Below, piece by piece: positions 8,970 to 17,032 of a stretch of DNA of 49,232 bases. The notes below the pieces were generated by a model, which was not told the origin of the DNA, did no database searches, and worked only from the letters and a program-made list of their open reading frames with translations. Within the stretch, counting starts at the first letter, position 1. Each line of letters opens with the position of its first letter. The position numbers were made by a program, and so were the translations under genes. This stretch comes from an uncultured Candidatus Melainabacteria bacterium (GTDB lineage Bacteria > Cyanobacteriota > Vampirovibrionia > Gastranaerophilales > Gastranaerophilaceae), in NCBI GenBank assembly GCA_934747325.1, contig CAKVGW010000006.1, forward strand, positions 1-49,232, read 5' to 3'.

Positions 8970-11057
8970 ATGGCTAGAAAAACTCCATTAGAAAAAATCA
9001 GAAATATTGGTATTGCTGCTCACATCGACGCAGGTAAAACCACTACAACTGAACGTATCTTGTTCTACACAGGTAAAACTCACAAAATCGGTGAAACACA
9101 CGATGGTGCTGCAGTAACTGACTTTATGGAACAAGAAAAAGAAAGAGGTATTACAATCCAATCCGCAGCTGTTACAGCTTCTTGGAAAGGACACCAAATC
9201 AACATTATCGACACACCGGGTCACGTTGACTTTACAATTGAAGTAGAACGTTCACTTCGTGTATTAGACGGTGTTGTAGCTGTATTCTGTGCAGTTGGTG
9301 GTGTTCAATCACAATCTGAAACAGTTTGGAGACAAGCTAACAGATACGAAGTTCCAAGAATGGTATTCGTAAACAAAATGGATAGAACTGGTGCTGATTT
9401 CTACAGAGTTGTAGACCAAATCAAAAACAGATTAGGTGCTAACGCAGTTCCTCTTCAATTACCAATCGGTGCTGAAGACAAATTCACAGGTCTTATCGAC
9501 TTGATGACTATGAAGGCTGAAATCTATACTAACGACTTAGGTACAGATATCAGAGAAGAAGAAATTCCAGCTGATATGGCTGAAAAAGCTAAAGAATACC
9601 ACGATGCAATGGTTGAAGCTATCGCATCTGAAGATGACGCTTTGATGGAAAAATTCTTCGAAGATCCAGATTCAATTACAGTTGATGAATTGAAGGCTGC
9701 ATTAAGAAAAGCTGTTTGCGATAACAAAATCGTTCCTGTAACTTGCGGTACAGCATTCAAAAACAAAGGTGTTCAATTGTTATTAAACGCTGTTGTTGAT
9801 TATATGCCATCACCGGTTGATGTTAAAGCTATTGAAGGTGAATTAGAAGACGGTACAAAAACTGAAAGACATTCTTCTGACTCTGAACCATTCTCAGCTT
9901 TATCATTCAAGGTTATGACAGACCCATTCGTAGGTCGTTTAACATTCTTAAGAGTTTACTCAGGTGTTATTACTGCCGGTTCTTACGTTCTTAACTCAAC
10001 TAACGGTAAGAAAGAACGTATTTCAAGATTGGTTCGTATGTACGCTGACCAAAGAATCGAAGAAAATGAAGTTTACGCTGGTGACATTTGTGCAGCAGTT
10101 GGTTTGAAAGACACTACAACAGGTGATACATTGTGTGATGAAAAAGCACCAATCATCTTAGAAAGAATGACTTTCCCTGAACCTGTAATTTCTGTTGCTA
10201 TTGAACCAAAAACAAAAGCTGACCAAGATAAAATGGGTATTGCTCTTCAAAAACTTGCTGAAGAAGATCCATCATTCAGAGTTAAATCTGATACAGAAAC
10301 AGGTCAAACAATTATTTCAGGTATGGGTGAACTTCACTTGGATATCATCGTTGACCGTATGATGAGAGAATTCAAAGTAGAAGCTAACATCGGTAAACCT
10401 CAAGTTGCTTACAGAGAAACAATCAGAGGAACAGCTGATCAAGATTCTAAATTCGCTCGTCAATCAGGTGGTAAAGGTCAATATGGTCACGTTAAAATCA
10501 GAATTTCTCCAGCTGAAGAAAATGCCGGTTTTGTATTCGAAAACAAAATCGTTGGTGGTGCTATTCCTAAGGAATACATCGAACCTGCAAGAAAAGGTAT
10601 GGAAGAAGCTCTTGAAGGCGGTATCCTAGCAGGATTCCCTATGATTGATGTTAAAGTTGAACTTTACGATGGTTCTTACCACGAAGTTGACTCTTCAGAA
10701 ATGGCGTTCAAAATCGCTGGTTCTATGGCAATCAAAGAAGGTACTAGAAAAGCTCAACCTTGTATCCTTGAACCAATGATGAAAGTTGAAATTGAAATTC
10801 CTGATGAATTCACAGGTACAATCATCGGTGACATTTCAAGAAGACGTGGTCGTGTTGAAGGTCAAGAACCTCAAGGTAACACAGGTAACGTAATCGTTAG
10901 AGCATTAGTTCCATTGGCTAATATGTTCGGTTACGCAACTGATTTGAGATCTAACACTCAAGGTCGTGGTACATTCTCTATGGAATTCCACAACTACGAA
11001 CAAGTTCCTGCAAATATCGAAAAAGAAATTATCGAAAAATCAGGTGCAAGTAAGTAA
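8970..11057 (+). CDS. fusA: Elongation factor G
   Basis: 695-residue translational GTPase that drives ribosomal translocation and, with RRF, ribosome recycling. G-motifs are intact: G1 AHIDAGKT, the RGITI switch I, G3 DTPGHVDF and G4 NKMD; the C-terminal domains IV/V carry GGKGQYGHV and RRRGRVEG. Length is that of full EF-G. The ATG is preceded by AGGAAATTAGGAC. It stands alone here, without the rpsL-rpsG-tuf partners usual in the str operon, and has a long leader and its own terminator. Codons end in A/T/C in a regular pattern typical of a highly expressed gene. Confidence 0.98.
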   Translation: MARKTPLEKIRNIGIAAHIDAGKTTTTERILFYTGKTHKIGETHDGAAVTDFMEQEKERGITIQSAAVTASWKGHQINIIDTPGHVDFTIEVERSLRVLDGVVAVFCAVGGVQSQSETVWRQANRYEVPRMVFVNKMDRTGADFYRVVDQIKNRLGANAVPLQLPIGAEDKFTGLIDLMTMKAEIYTNDLGTDIREEEIPADMAEKAKEYHDAMVEAIASEDDALMEKFFEDPDSITVDELKAALRKAVCDNKIVPVTCGTAFKNKGVQLLLNAVVDYMPSPVDVKAIEGELEDGTKTERHSSDSEPFSALSFKVMTDPFVGRLTFLRVYSGVITAGSYVLNSTNGKKERISRLVRMYADQRIEENEVYAGDICAAVGLKDTTTGDTLCDEKAPIILERMTFPEPVISVAIEPKTKADQDKMGIALQKLAEEDPSFRVKSDTETGQTIISGMGELHLDIIVDRMMREFKVEANIGKPQVAYRETIRGTADQDSKFARQSGGKGQYGHVKIRISPAEENAGFVFENKIVGGAIPKEYIEPARKGMEEALEGGILAGFPMIDVKVELYDGSYHEVDSSEMAFKIAGSMAIKEGTRKAQPCILEPMMKVEIEIPDEFTGTIIGDISRRRGRVEGQEPQGNTGNVIVRALVPLANMFGYATDLRSNTQGRGTFSMEFHNYEQVPANIEKEIIEKSGASK

Positions 11058-11077
11058 TCAATCCAAATAAATATTAG

Positions 11078-11111
11078 ATGATGGCGAAATTCTTCAAAAT
11101 TTCGCCATCAT
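11078..11111 (+). terminator. Terminator after fusA
   Basis: 13-bp perfect stem (ATGATGGCGAAAT and its complement) with an 8-base loop, followed by a run of T. Confidence 0.9.
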
Positions 11112-11177
11112 TTTTTATCAAATTAACAAATTTTATTTTTAGCATTTTTAATTAATATTAAGTATTAGGAGATAAAC

Positions 11178-11585
11178 ATGTCGTTAAATATATTAGGAAT
11201 AGGAAAATTTGACAAGCAGTTAAACAATGCAAATATATATAACTCAATGCTTGATTCAAAATATATAATATCAAGATTCGAAGTAAACAATGCAAATAAT
11301 CACATATTAGATTGCATAAAAAACCCAACAATTGGACTTTTAGCCAGAACCGAAACACAAACTAATGATTGTCCCAAAATGATAAAAGCGAACAAAAATG
11401 TATTGCAAAATTCAGAAAAATATATGACAACCAGAAATTTATTTGTTGATTCATACATTTCTAATTATCCCAAAACAGGCAAAGCTAGAATGTTTTTAAT
11501 CGACAACCATTACATAGTTTTGAATAAAGTAAAAAAAATAACCAAAGACTTCAAACGCAACTTTTTTAAAAAATTTGGAGTTTAA
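11178..11585 (+). CDS. Unknown 135-residue basic protein
   Basis: Not recognised. AGGAGA lies seven bases before the ATG and terminators flank the gene on both sides, so it is a real single-gene unit. The protein is rich in Asn and Lys, has no signal peptide or membrane segment, and ends in a basic tail (KKITKDFKRNFFKKFGV). Cysteines are at CIKN and DCPK only. The low GC and Asn-rich composition resemble the other lineage-specific unknowns of this window (19400, 32797). Confidence 0.6.
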   Translation: MSLNILGIGKFDKQLNNANIYNSMLDSKYIISRFEVNNANNHILDCIKNPTIGLLARTETQTNDCPKMIKANKNVLQNSEKYMTTRNLFVDSYISNYPKTGKARMFLIDNHYIVLNKVKKITKDFKRNFFKKFGV

Positions 11586-11596
11586 ATAATTAAAAT

Positions 11597-11641
11597 AAAA
11601 AATCTCTCTTGCAAAACATTTAAAATTGTAAGAGAGATTTT
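11597..11641. terminator. Bidirectional terminator between convergent genes
   Basis: AAATCTCTCTTGCAA (11600-11614) pairs with TTGTAAGAGAGATTT (11626-11640) with one G-U wobble. Flanking A and T runs allow it to serve both the 135-residue gene and the Crp/Fnr gene. Confidence 0.85.
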
Positions 11642-11650
11642 CAAATAAAA

Positions 11651-12322
11651 CTAGGAAATCAATTCAAAATGATTCTTATTGTATTTAATCAGCCCCTCTT
11701 TTTGCAGTTTAGAAAGCTCAAAACTCATTGCACTTCTATCAACATTTAAATAATCCGCCAAATCTTGACGATTGAATTGTATATCAAATTCATTCGAATG
11801 ATTTTTTTGAGCTTCGTTTGATAAAAATGTCAAAACTTTATCACGAATTGTCTTTTGAGAAACATTTTCAATTTTTTGTATAAGCTCGATATTTTCTTTT
11901 GATAAAATTTGAAAAAGATTATTAATAAGAACTTTATGTCTTGTACAAGCATTTTGACACATTGAAGTACATTTTTCGTAACTCAATATCAAGACTAAAG
12001 TATCTTCCACTGTAATAGCATCCACACTGGATTCAACATTTTTTGAACCAACAAAAGATAGTGCTAAATTTTGATTCTTTCCAAGTCTTGAAATAATGAT
12101 ACGACGCCCCCAATAAGAATCCTTTTCAATATTCACTCCACCATCTAAAATTAAATAGATATTAGATATAACATCACCTTGGCGAATTATCATCTCCTCT
12201 TTTTCATATTTACGAACCCTTGCATGAAAACACTCCAAAAGCCCTCTTAGCTCCTCGTCATTCATGCCGTAAAAAACAGGCGAATTTTTTATTTGATTAT
12301 AATATTTTTCTATACGTTCCAT
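11651..12322 (-). CDS. Crp/Fnr-family transcription regulator
   Basis: 223 residues. The N-terminal cyclic-nucleotide-binding-like barrel (about 15-110: MIIRQGDVISNIYLILDG) is joined by a dimerisation helix to a winged helix-turn-helix (NRQDLADYLNVDRSAMSFELSKLQKEGLI, read as two parts, about 184-212). The spaced cysteines Cys118, Cys122 and Cys126, plus Cys31, could hold an iron-sulfur cluster or act as a redox switch; a Cys-x3-Cys-x3-Cys/His motif before the dimer helix is frequent in this family in anaerobes. GAGG precedes the ATG. It is divergent from the GrcA-like gene, and a long palindrome lies between them, so it most likely regulates that gene and perhaps itself. Effector (oxygen, NO, redox) is not determined. 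Confidence 0.87.
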   Translation of the reverse strand: MERIEKYYNQIKNSPVFYGMNDEELRGLLECFHARVRKYEKEEMIIRQGDVISNIYLILDGGVNIEKDSYWGRRIIISRLGKNQNLALSFVGSKNVESSVDAITVEDTLVLILSYEKCTSMCQNACTRHKVLINNLFQILSKENIELIQKIENVSQKTIRDKVLTFLSNEAQKNHSNEFDIQFNRQDLADYLNVDRSAMSFELSKLQKEGLIKYNKNHFELIS

Positions 12323-12376
12323 ATTTGCCTCGTTTGTTTTGTAATTTCTTTCATAATTTAGTTGATAATACTATCT

Positions 12377-12414
12377 AACAACATTTCTGTTGTTAAAACA
12401 ACGGAAATGTTGTT
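12377..12414. promoter_or_regulatory. 38-bp palindromic operator between regulator and GrcA-like gene
   Basis: Outer arms AACAACATTTC (12377-12387) and GAAATGTTGTT (12404-12414) and inner arms GTTGTT / AACAAC are all centred on 12395.5; only one position pair (T/G) and the central AA break the symmetry. The inner TTGTT-N2-AACAA has the form of a Crp/Fnr-family site. The centre is 41.5 bases before the transcription start predicted from the TATAAT at 12425-12430, the classic class II activator position. Confidence 0.8.
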
Positions 12415-12424
12415 AAATATAGTT

Positions 12425-12430
12425 TATAAT
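12425..12430 (+). promoter_or_regulatory. -10 box of the GrcA-like gene
   Basis: TATAAT, predicted start near 12437. No good -35 hexamer is seen at the expected distance; the palindrome covers that place, as expected for an activator-dependent promoter. Confidence 0.65.
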
Positions 12431-12469
12431 AAAAATGTAAAAAACAAAAGAACAAAAAAGGAGATAAAA

Positions 12470-12712
12470 ATGGCAACACAACAAGAAGAAAATTTAATTA
12501 ATCTATTAGATGGCTATGTAGAAAAAGGTGGTCATCACCTAAACGTAAACGTATTCAACAAAGAAACATTGCTAGACGCACAAAAACATCCTGAAAATTA
12601 TCCACAGTTAACAGTAAGAGTTTCAGGATATGCCGTAAACTTTATTAAGCTAACTAAAGAGCAACAAGATGATGTAATTTCAAGAACATTCCATTCATCA
12701 CTTGCAAAATAG
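12470..12712 (+). CDS. grcA: Stand-alone glycyl-radical protein (GrcA/YfiD-like)
   Basis: 80 residues almost entirely equivalent to the C-terminal end of pyruvate formate-lyase: [15 protein letters not shown], then [18 protein letters not shown] with the radical glycine at Gly53, then [18 protein letters not shown]. In E. coli, YfiD/GrcA (127 residues) replaces the oxygen-damaged radical domain of PFL so that formate and acetyl-CoA production can resume; this shorter version has only about 14 extra residues before the radical domain. The ATG at 12470 is chosen because AAAGGAG lies just upstream; an in-frame ATG at 12362 would run through the operator and promoter. It is not a remnant of pflB: it has its own promoter, operator, ribosome site and terminator. 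PFL and its activase are not in the window. Confidence 0.88.
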   Translation: MATQQEENLINLLDGYVEKGGHHLNVNVFNKETLLDAQKHPENYPQLTVRVSGYAVNFIKLTKEQQDDVISRTFHSSLAK

Positions 12713-12736
12713 TGTTGTCGGCGATGAGGAGTATTA

Positions 12737-12764
12737 TAAGGCGAAGCCTTTAGGCTTCGCCTTA
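12737..12764 (+). terminator. Terminator after the GrcA-like gene
   Basis: TAAGGCGAAGCCT pairs with AGGCTTCGCCTTA, 13 bp, with a tiny loop, followed by TTAATTTG. Confidence 0.85.
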
Positions 12765-12785
12765 ATTTGTAAAAAAATTTCGTAG

Positions 12786-12791
12786 TATAAT
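12786..12791 (+). promoter_or_regulatory. -10 box of rlmH, leaderless
   Basis: TATAAT ends seven bases before the ATG at 12799, so transcription should start at the start codon. No Shine-Dalgarno and no convincing -35 are seen. Confidence 0.5.
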
Positions 12792-12798
12792 TTTTAAT

Positions 12799-13269
12799 AT
12801 GAAAATAAAAATTATTGCACTTGGAAAAATTAAAGAAAAATTTTTGAAAGACGGAATTGACGAATTTTTAAAACGTCTTACTCCTTATGCTTCTGTAGAA
12901 ATTGTAGAACTTACGCCAATTGAAATCAGAGATGAAAACCTGACTCAAAAAGCTTTAGAACAAGAAGGAGAAAAAATATTAGCCAATATTAAAAATGATT
13001 CGTTTGTAATTACAATGGAAATCTTGGGCAAACAACTTTCATCAGAAGACTTTGCACAAAAAATTAACGAAGTTTCAATGAACGGAATTAGTGAACTTGT
13101 TTTTGTAATCGGCTCTTCTTGTGGTTTATCGCCAATCGTTTCTAATAGAGCAAATTTCAAGCTAAGTTTTTCTAAAATGACTTTTTTACACCAATTTGCA
13201 CGTTTATTATTAGTGGAACAAATTTATCGCGCATTTAAAATACTAAAAGGCGAAACATATCATAAGTAA
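12799..13269 (+). CDS. rlmH: 23S rRNA (pseudouridine-1915-N3) methyltransferase RlmH
   Basis: 156-residue SPOUT-class methyltransferase that methylates the pseudouridine at position 1915 in helix 69 of 23S rRNA, on assembled ribosomes, using S-adenosylmethionine. Family landmarks: MKIKIIALGKIKEKFLKDGIDEFLKRL at the start (quoted in part), the knot region LVFVIGSSCGL, and the C-terminal signature FLHQFARLLLVEQIYRAFK ending in GETYHK. Length matches the family (about 155-160). The usual Gly-Gly in the SAM loop is Gly-Ser here. Monocistronic by layout. Confidence 0.95.
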   Translation: MKIKIIALGKIKEKFLKDGIDEFLKRLTPYASVEIVELTPIEIRDENLTQKALEQEGEKILANIKNDSFVITMEILGKQLSSEDFAQKINEVSMNGISELVFVIGSSCGLSPIVSNRANFKLSFSKMTFLHQFARLLLVEQIYRAFKILKGETYHK

Positions 13270-13275
13270 ATAAAA

Positions 13276-13293
13276 AGGGTGCAAATGCACCCT
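13276..13293. repeat. GGTGCA...TGCACC hairpin, copy 2
   Basis: AGGGTGCA / TGCACCCT palindrome seven bases after rlmH. It could act as a weak terminator but lacks a T run; its arms match the dispersed GGTGCA family. Confidence 0.55.
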
Positions 13294-13345
13294 GAAAATC
13301 CAACTATCACAAATCAATATATTATAAAAATTTCATACTTCGCTT

Positions 13346-13442
13346 CGAAGGTCTTCAAGTCGTTGAGTCGTTAGGTCATTAAGTTCAAATAAATATTTAA
13401 AACAAACTTAACACCTTAACCACTTAAAGCCTTAACGACTTC
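13346..13442. repeat. Long imperfect inverted repeat, copy 2
   Basis: The left arm carries AAGTCGTTGAGTCGTTAGG and the right arm CCTTAACCACTTAAAG and CCTTAACGACTT, around the centre ATATTTAAAACAAACTTAAC. The arms differ in sequence from the other copies yet complement each other. Confidence 0.6.
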
Positions 13443-13967
13443 CTAAAGTGGTTTATTCCACAAAGATTCAGCGAATTTGCTTTGAACAGCACCATTTTCA
13501 ACTGACAATGAAACATTGCTTGGAGTGAAAATGAATACCATATCACTGATTTTTTGAGCAGTTCCGCTTAAAGCGTGAGAAGCACCACAAACAAAGTCAA
13601 TTGTTCTTTGAGATTGTTCTTTATCTAACAAATCTAAATGAAGGATAACAGTTTTTTTGTCAATTAATTTCTTAACGATTTGAGCTGATTCTGAGAATGA
13701 ACGAGGTTCAATAACAGTAACTTCACTTGATTTATATGAATTTGGATGAGAAACTACTTTTGATTCTCTTTCAAAAGAACGTTCAGGTTTTGAATTAACT
13801 CTAGTGCCGTACATGCTGTCAATATCTCTATTAATAGCTAAAGTACCGTCTGTTTCATACTCGCCATCATTGTCTACTAAATCCATGAAAGCATCTTCGC
13901 CTTCTCCATCGTTAAAACTTTTTGCAAAAAAGTTTACAAACCCTTTTAATCCTTCTGATAATGCCAT
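13443..13967 (-). CDS. sepF: Cell division protein SepF
   Basis: 174-residue protein that anchors FtsZ to the membrane and organises the septum in bacteria lacking FtsA, including cyanobacteria. An N-terminal amphipathic helix (LKGFVNFFAKSF) would insert in the membrane, a variable acidic linker follows, and the C-terminal SepF domain (about 85-165) shows the usual pattern VTVIEPRSFSESAQIVKKL, VILHLDLLDKEQSQRTIDF and SGTAQKISDMVFIFTP. GGAGG precedes the ATG. It lies 20 bases after yggS, the conserved neighbour order. Confidence 0.93.
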   Translation of the reverse strand: MALSEGLKGFVNFFAKSFNDGEGEDAFMDLVDNDGEYETDGTLAINRDIDSMYGTRVNSKPERSFERESKVVSHPNSYKSSEVTVIEPRSFSESAQIVKKLIDKKTVILHLDLLDKEQSQRTIDFVCGASHALSGTAQKISDMVFIFTPSNVSLSVENGAVQSKFAESLWNKPL

Positions 13968-13987
13968 TTCTCCTCCAATTTATATTT

Positions 13988-14692
13988 TTAACTAAATAAC
14001 TTTCTACCTACTCTAATAATTGTTGCACCTTCTCTAATCGCAATTTTGTAATCGTTGCTCATTCCCATTGATAATTCCGGAAGCTTTATGTCAAATTCAC
14101 GTTCAAGTTCATCTCTAAACATACGGATATCTTTGAATAATCCTTCCAATTCACTATCATTTAAATTAAGCGGTGCAATATTCATCAAACCGATTATCTC
14201 AAGCCCTTTCAGTTTTAAAAGTTCTTGCATATCAGCCTTCAAAACATCTTTTGCATAACCAAATTTTTGTTCTTCTTCTGCATTATTGACTTGTAATAAA
14301 ACTTTCTCTCTCTTATTTAATTGACAAGCCGCATTTGATATAGCTCTTGCAACTTTTAATGAATCCACCGAGTGAATTACATCAAAATGTTTTACAACTT
14401 TTTCGACTTTATTCGTTTGCAAGTGTCCAATAAAATGGAATGTTGAATTTTGTTTAATCTCTTCCGGCAAAGCTTCAATCTTGTTGATTGCATCAATTGC
14501 TCTGGATTCTCCAAAATCTCTTATTCCAACTTCAAACCCTGCTTTTATGGAATCAAGTCCGAAATATTTTGTTACTGCGATTATTTTAATTTTAGAATGT
14601 GCGATATTTTTTTGGATTTCCTCAAGATTTGCTCTTACCTTAGCGCGGTCAATATGAACATCCTCGCCCCAAATTTGTGATGGTATTAACAT
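13988..14692 (-). CDS. yggS: YggS-family PLP homeostasis protein
   Basis: 234-residue member of the PLP-binding TIM-barrel family (COG0325) that buffers pyridoxal phosphate and affects amino-acid metabolism. PLP lysine in KIKIIAVTKYFG; FHFIGHLQTNKVEKV; SVDSLKVARAIS; and the phosphate-binding end LSMGMSNDYKIAIREGATIIRVG are all present. An in-frame ATG at 14767 would add 25 residues, but that segment holds a -35/-10 promoter, so the ATG at 14692 (preceded by GAGGGA) is called. It is followed by sepF in what looks like a two-gene operon. Confidence 0.94.
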   Translation of the reverse strand: MLIPSQIWGEDVHIDRAKVRANLEEIQKNIAHSKIKIIAVTKYFGLDSIKAGFEVGIRDFGESRAIDAINKIEALPEEIKQNSTFHFIGHLQTNKVEKVVKHFDVIHSVDSLKVARAISNAACQLNKREKVLLQVNNAEEEQKFGYAKDVLKADMQELLKLKGLEIIGLMNIAPLNLNDSELEGLFKDIRMFRDELEREFDIKLPELSMGMSNDYKIAIREGATIIRVGRKLFS

Positions 14693-14713
14693 TTCCCTCA
14701 ATCCCTTTACTGT

Positions 14714-14743
14714 ATTATATAATACAAACCATGTTCTGCACAA
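14714..14743 (-). promoter_or_regulatory. Promoter of yggS-sepF
   Basis: On the minus strand: TTGTGC (14743-14738), an 18-base spacer and TATAAT (14719-14714). Short copies of ACCATG/CATGGT around it (14729, 14789-14806, 14814-14820) could form hairpins. Confidence 0.65.
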
Positions 14744-14914
14744 GTCTTTGTTTGTAACAACTTTCAAGCTATTTTTAGAACATGCTGAAACCCATGTTTC
14801 ACATGGATTTCAACCATGTTTTAAAATGTTAAGTTTTGTAAAGTTGCATTGTTTTGTTAAGAATTTGACATGATTTTTGCGACTTGTGCTTACAAAAGGC
14901 ATGCCATTTTTTGA

Positions 14915-15012
14915 GAGTTGAAAAGTTGAATAGCGAAATAGTTGAAGAGTTGGTTATAATATAAAGTTTTATAATTACCTTTCCACTATTCAACCATTCA
15001 GCTTTTCAACTT
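14915..15012. repeat. Long imperfect inverted repeat, copy 3
   Basis: GAGTTGAAAAGTTGAATAG pairs imperfectly with CTATTCAACCATTCAGC and CTTTTCAACTT. It lies between flgE and yggS, in a 325-base stretch that holds no gene but also the yggS promoter. Confidence 0.65.
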
Positions 15013-15017
15013 ATTTA

Positions 15018-16331
15018 TTATTGTCCTAAATAGCTCAAAGTTTCCATAACGCTACTTGCCGTAGAGAACACCCTTGAGTTCATCTGAATCATTCTCTGTG
15101 CTGTAATCATGTTAGAAAGTTCTGCAGCAATATCAACGTTAGAACCTTCGTAACCGCCTGATTCTATTGAACCGAAAGAAACTTCGCCTGCCATACCATA
15201 ATAAACTTCACCTACGTCAGCACCCCATTCCCAAAGGTTATTGTTAATAGAAACTAAGCCCTCTTCGTTCACCATTGTAGCAAGTTCAATAACAAAGTTT
15301 GAATTTTCAATACTAGAACCTGTTGCTTGAACATCACCACTTCTAATTGTAACACCTTGTGGAGTTGTGTATTTCCATTGTGTTGTATAAGTATCATCTA
15401 CATATTGGGTCAAAATAGAACCATCGCTATATGTTGCAGCAATAATACCATTTTCGTCAACTGTCGTTGATTTTAGCGTAATGCCGTTTTGGTCGTTATA
15501 ATTAACCATTTCTTGCAATGCTACGGTTTGGTTAATTTGCTTTGTTGACGGATTATTATTACTAATACCTGTTTGACCTACAAAGTTACTTGTTGCTGAA
15601 TCAAAAGTAATATTTGCACCTTGCGTATATGAAACAACACCATTAGCCACACTAAATTCTACGTCATCAACACCAGCAGCCTTAATTTGTTGATTAAATT
15701 TAGCAATTACTTCACCCATTGTAGGATCACCCTTATCAACAGTTAGAGTAATTTTCGTACCATTTATTGTCACATCAATATTACCATCTGTAATACTGGC
15801 ATTATTTAATTCGCTCAATTTTTTGTTAGCAATATTTGCATCACCTTTAACAACAGCAGCTAAGTTTTTAGGAATTTGAACTGTTTTTCCTGAACTTGCG
15901 TTAGAATAAGGAGTTCCAGCTGCAACAACTTTCATGCCGGACTGATTTACAACATTTCCTTCCGAATCAGTTGAAAAAACACCGTCACGTGTATAATACA
16001 ATTTGCCGTCAGAATCTTGTACAACAAAGAAACCGTTACCTGAAATCATTAAATCCATATCACGCCCAGTGCTTACAAAATCACCGGCAGTAAAATCTCT
16101 TGTAATACCACCAACTTTTACACCAAGACCAATTTGTTTAGGGTTTGTACCACCGCCGTCTTTAGTAGCTGCGCTACCATAAGACAGGTTTCTTGAATAT
16201 AGTGTTTCAAAAGTCATATTAGCAGACTTGTAAGCTGTCGTATTGATGTTTGCAACGTTGTTTGCTACAACGTTGATTTGTGATTGTCCGGCATTTATAC
16301 CGGTACTGGCTGTGTGTAATGCTTGTGACAT
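15018..16331 (-). CDS. flgE: Flagellar hook protein FlgE
   Basis: 437 residues forming the curved hook outside the cell that joins the flagellar rod to the filament. The N-terminal axial motif (NVVANNVANINTTAYKS), the FlgE/F/G core (DLMISGNGFFVVQDSDG, YYTRDG) and the C-terminal axial helix (VDIAAELSNMITAQRMIQM) are all present, with a variable insert between. AGGAGG lies before the ATG. Exported by the flagellar type III system, so it has no signal peptide. Last gene of the fliJ-fliK-flgD-flgE operon; a 180-base gap with an inverted repeat separates it from flgD. Confidence 0.94.
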   Translation of the reverse strand: MSQALHTASTGINAGQSQINVVANNVANINTTAYKSANMTFETLYSRNLSYGSAATKDGGGTNPKQIGLGVKVGGITRDFTAGDFVSTGRDMDLMISGNGFFVVQDSDGKLYYTRDGVFSTDSEGNVVNQSGMKVVAAGTPYSNASSGKTVQIPKNLAAVVKGDANIANKKLSELNNASITDGNIDVTINGTKITLTVDKGDPTMGEVIAKFNQQIKAAGVDDVEFSVANGVVSYTQGANITFDSATSNFVGQTGISNNNPSTKQINQTVALQEMVNYNDQNGITLKSTTVDENGIIAATYSDGSILTQYVDDTYTTQWKYTTPQGVTIRSGDVQATGSSIENSNFVIELATMVNEEGLVSINNNLWEWGADVGEVYYGMAGEVSFGSIESGGYEGSNVDIAAELSNMITAQRMIQMNSRVFSTASSVMETLSYLGQ

Positions 16332-16397
16332 TTATGTCGTCCTCCTGTTGTTGTCTGGGTTTTGTTTATCGTAGAATTTGCTTGTTTGTTGTTTGCG

Positions 16398-16512
16398 GAG
16401 TTGAAAAGCGGAAAGGTTGAATAGTTATTTATAATTATATAAAACAAAATAAGTCTAAAAAAATTTTTAAAACAAACTTTTCAACCATTCCACCTTTCAA
16501 CTCTTCAACTTT
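16398..16512. repeat. Long imperfect inverted repeat inside the flagellar operon, copy 4
   Basis: GAGTTGAAAAGCGGAAAGG and GTTGAATAG pair with AACTTTTCAACCATTCCACC and CTTTCAACTCTTCAAC around the centre TTTTTAAAACAAACTT. It sits between flgD and flgE, so it would be transcribed as a large hairpin. The pairing is the most extensive of the family. Confidence 0.7.
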
Positions 16513-16513
16513 A

Positions 16514-17023
16514 TTAACTCTTTGTCGTATCGCTTGTGCCTTTACCACTTTCTCTAATAGAAGTAATATTCGAAATAGAATAATATTCCCCGTTAACTTT
16601 AACTTTACCTGTGCCATCTTTAAAGTTAGCTTCAGTAACTTTACCTGTGATTTCTGTTGTTTTAGAACTATCTTTTTCATCAGGAATTGTAATTGTAACT
16701 TCTTTTCCAACCATTGAAAGCGTTTGAGTAATTTCGGCATTCATCGCCATATCTTTATACATTGCAGAAATATAATTCATACAATTTGTTAAGCCTGTAT
16801 TCATTTGAGTCATTTGCTCAAGAGAAGAATACTGAGCCAACTGCGACAACCATTCAGTATTATCAGTCGGTTGTGTCGGGTCTTGGTTCTTTAATTGTTG
16901 CAACATAAGATTCAAAAACATGTTACTGTCATTTTTAGAACTTGTTTTTCTTTCCGTTGTATTTGATTGTGTAAATGCAGTCTGGTTCTGCAAATTTGTT
17001 ATTTCAGTTGAAACTGTGGTCAT
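16514..17023 (-). CDS. flgD: Flagellar hook-capping protein FlgD
   Basis: 169 residues. FlgD forms a temporary cap on the growing hook and guides FlgE assembly. The diagnostic N-terminal motif is present: MFLNLMLQQLKNQDPTQP, then NTEWLSQLAQYSSLEQM. The rest has a short Ig-like part (VGKEVTITIP). It is shorter than the 220-residue E. coli protein, lacking much of the C-terminal hybrid domain; short FlgD proteins are common outside enterobacteria. The gene starts nine bases after fliK. Confidence 0.9.
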   Translation of the reverse strand: MTTVSTEITNLQNQTAFTQSNTTERKTSSKNDSNMFLNLMLQQLKNQDPTQPTDNTEWLSQLAQYSSLEQMTQMNTGLTNCMNYISAMYKDMAMNAEITQTLSMVGKEVTITIPDEKDSSKTTEITGKVTEANFKDGTGKVKVNGEYYSISNITSIRESGKGTSDTTKS

Positions 17024-17032
17024 AACCTTCTC

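Noticed and set aside
12362-12469. N-terminal extension of the GrcA-like ORF from an ATG at 12362
   Set aside because: It would translate the palindromic operator, the -10 box and the ribosome site; the ATG at 12470 has AAAGGAG and starts a protein matching the known domain.
12470-12712. GrcA-like gene as a pseudogene fragment of pflB
   Set aside because: It has an intact start, ribosome site, promoter, operator and terminator, and no upstream pflB remains are visible.
16435-16740. 101-codon minus-strand ORF overlapping flgD and the inverted repeat
   Set aside because: It runs through the flgD reading frame and the repeat in another frame, giving low-complexity Lys/Leu sequence.
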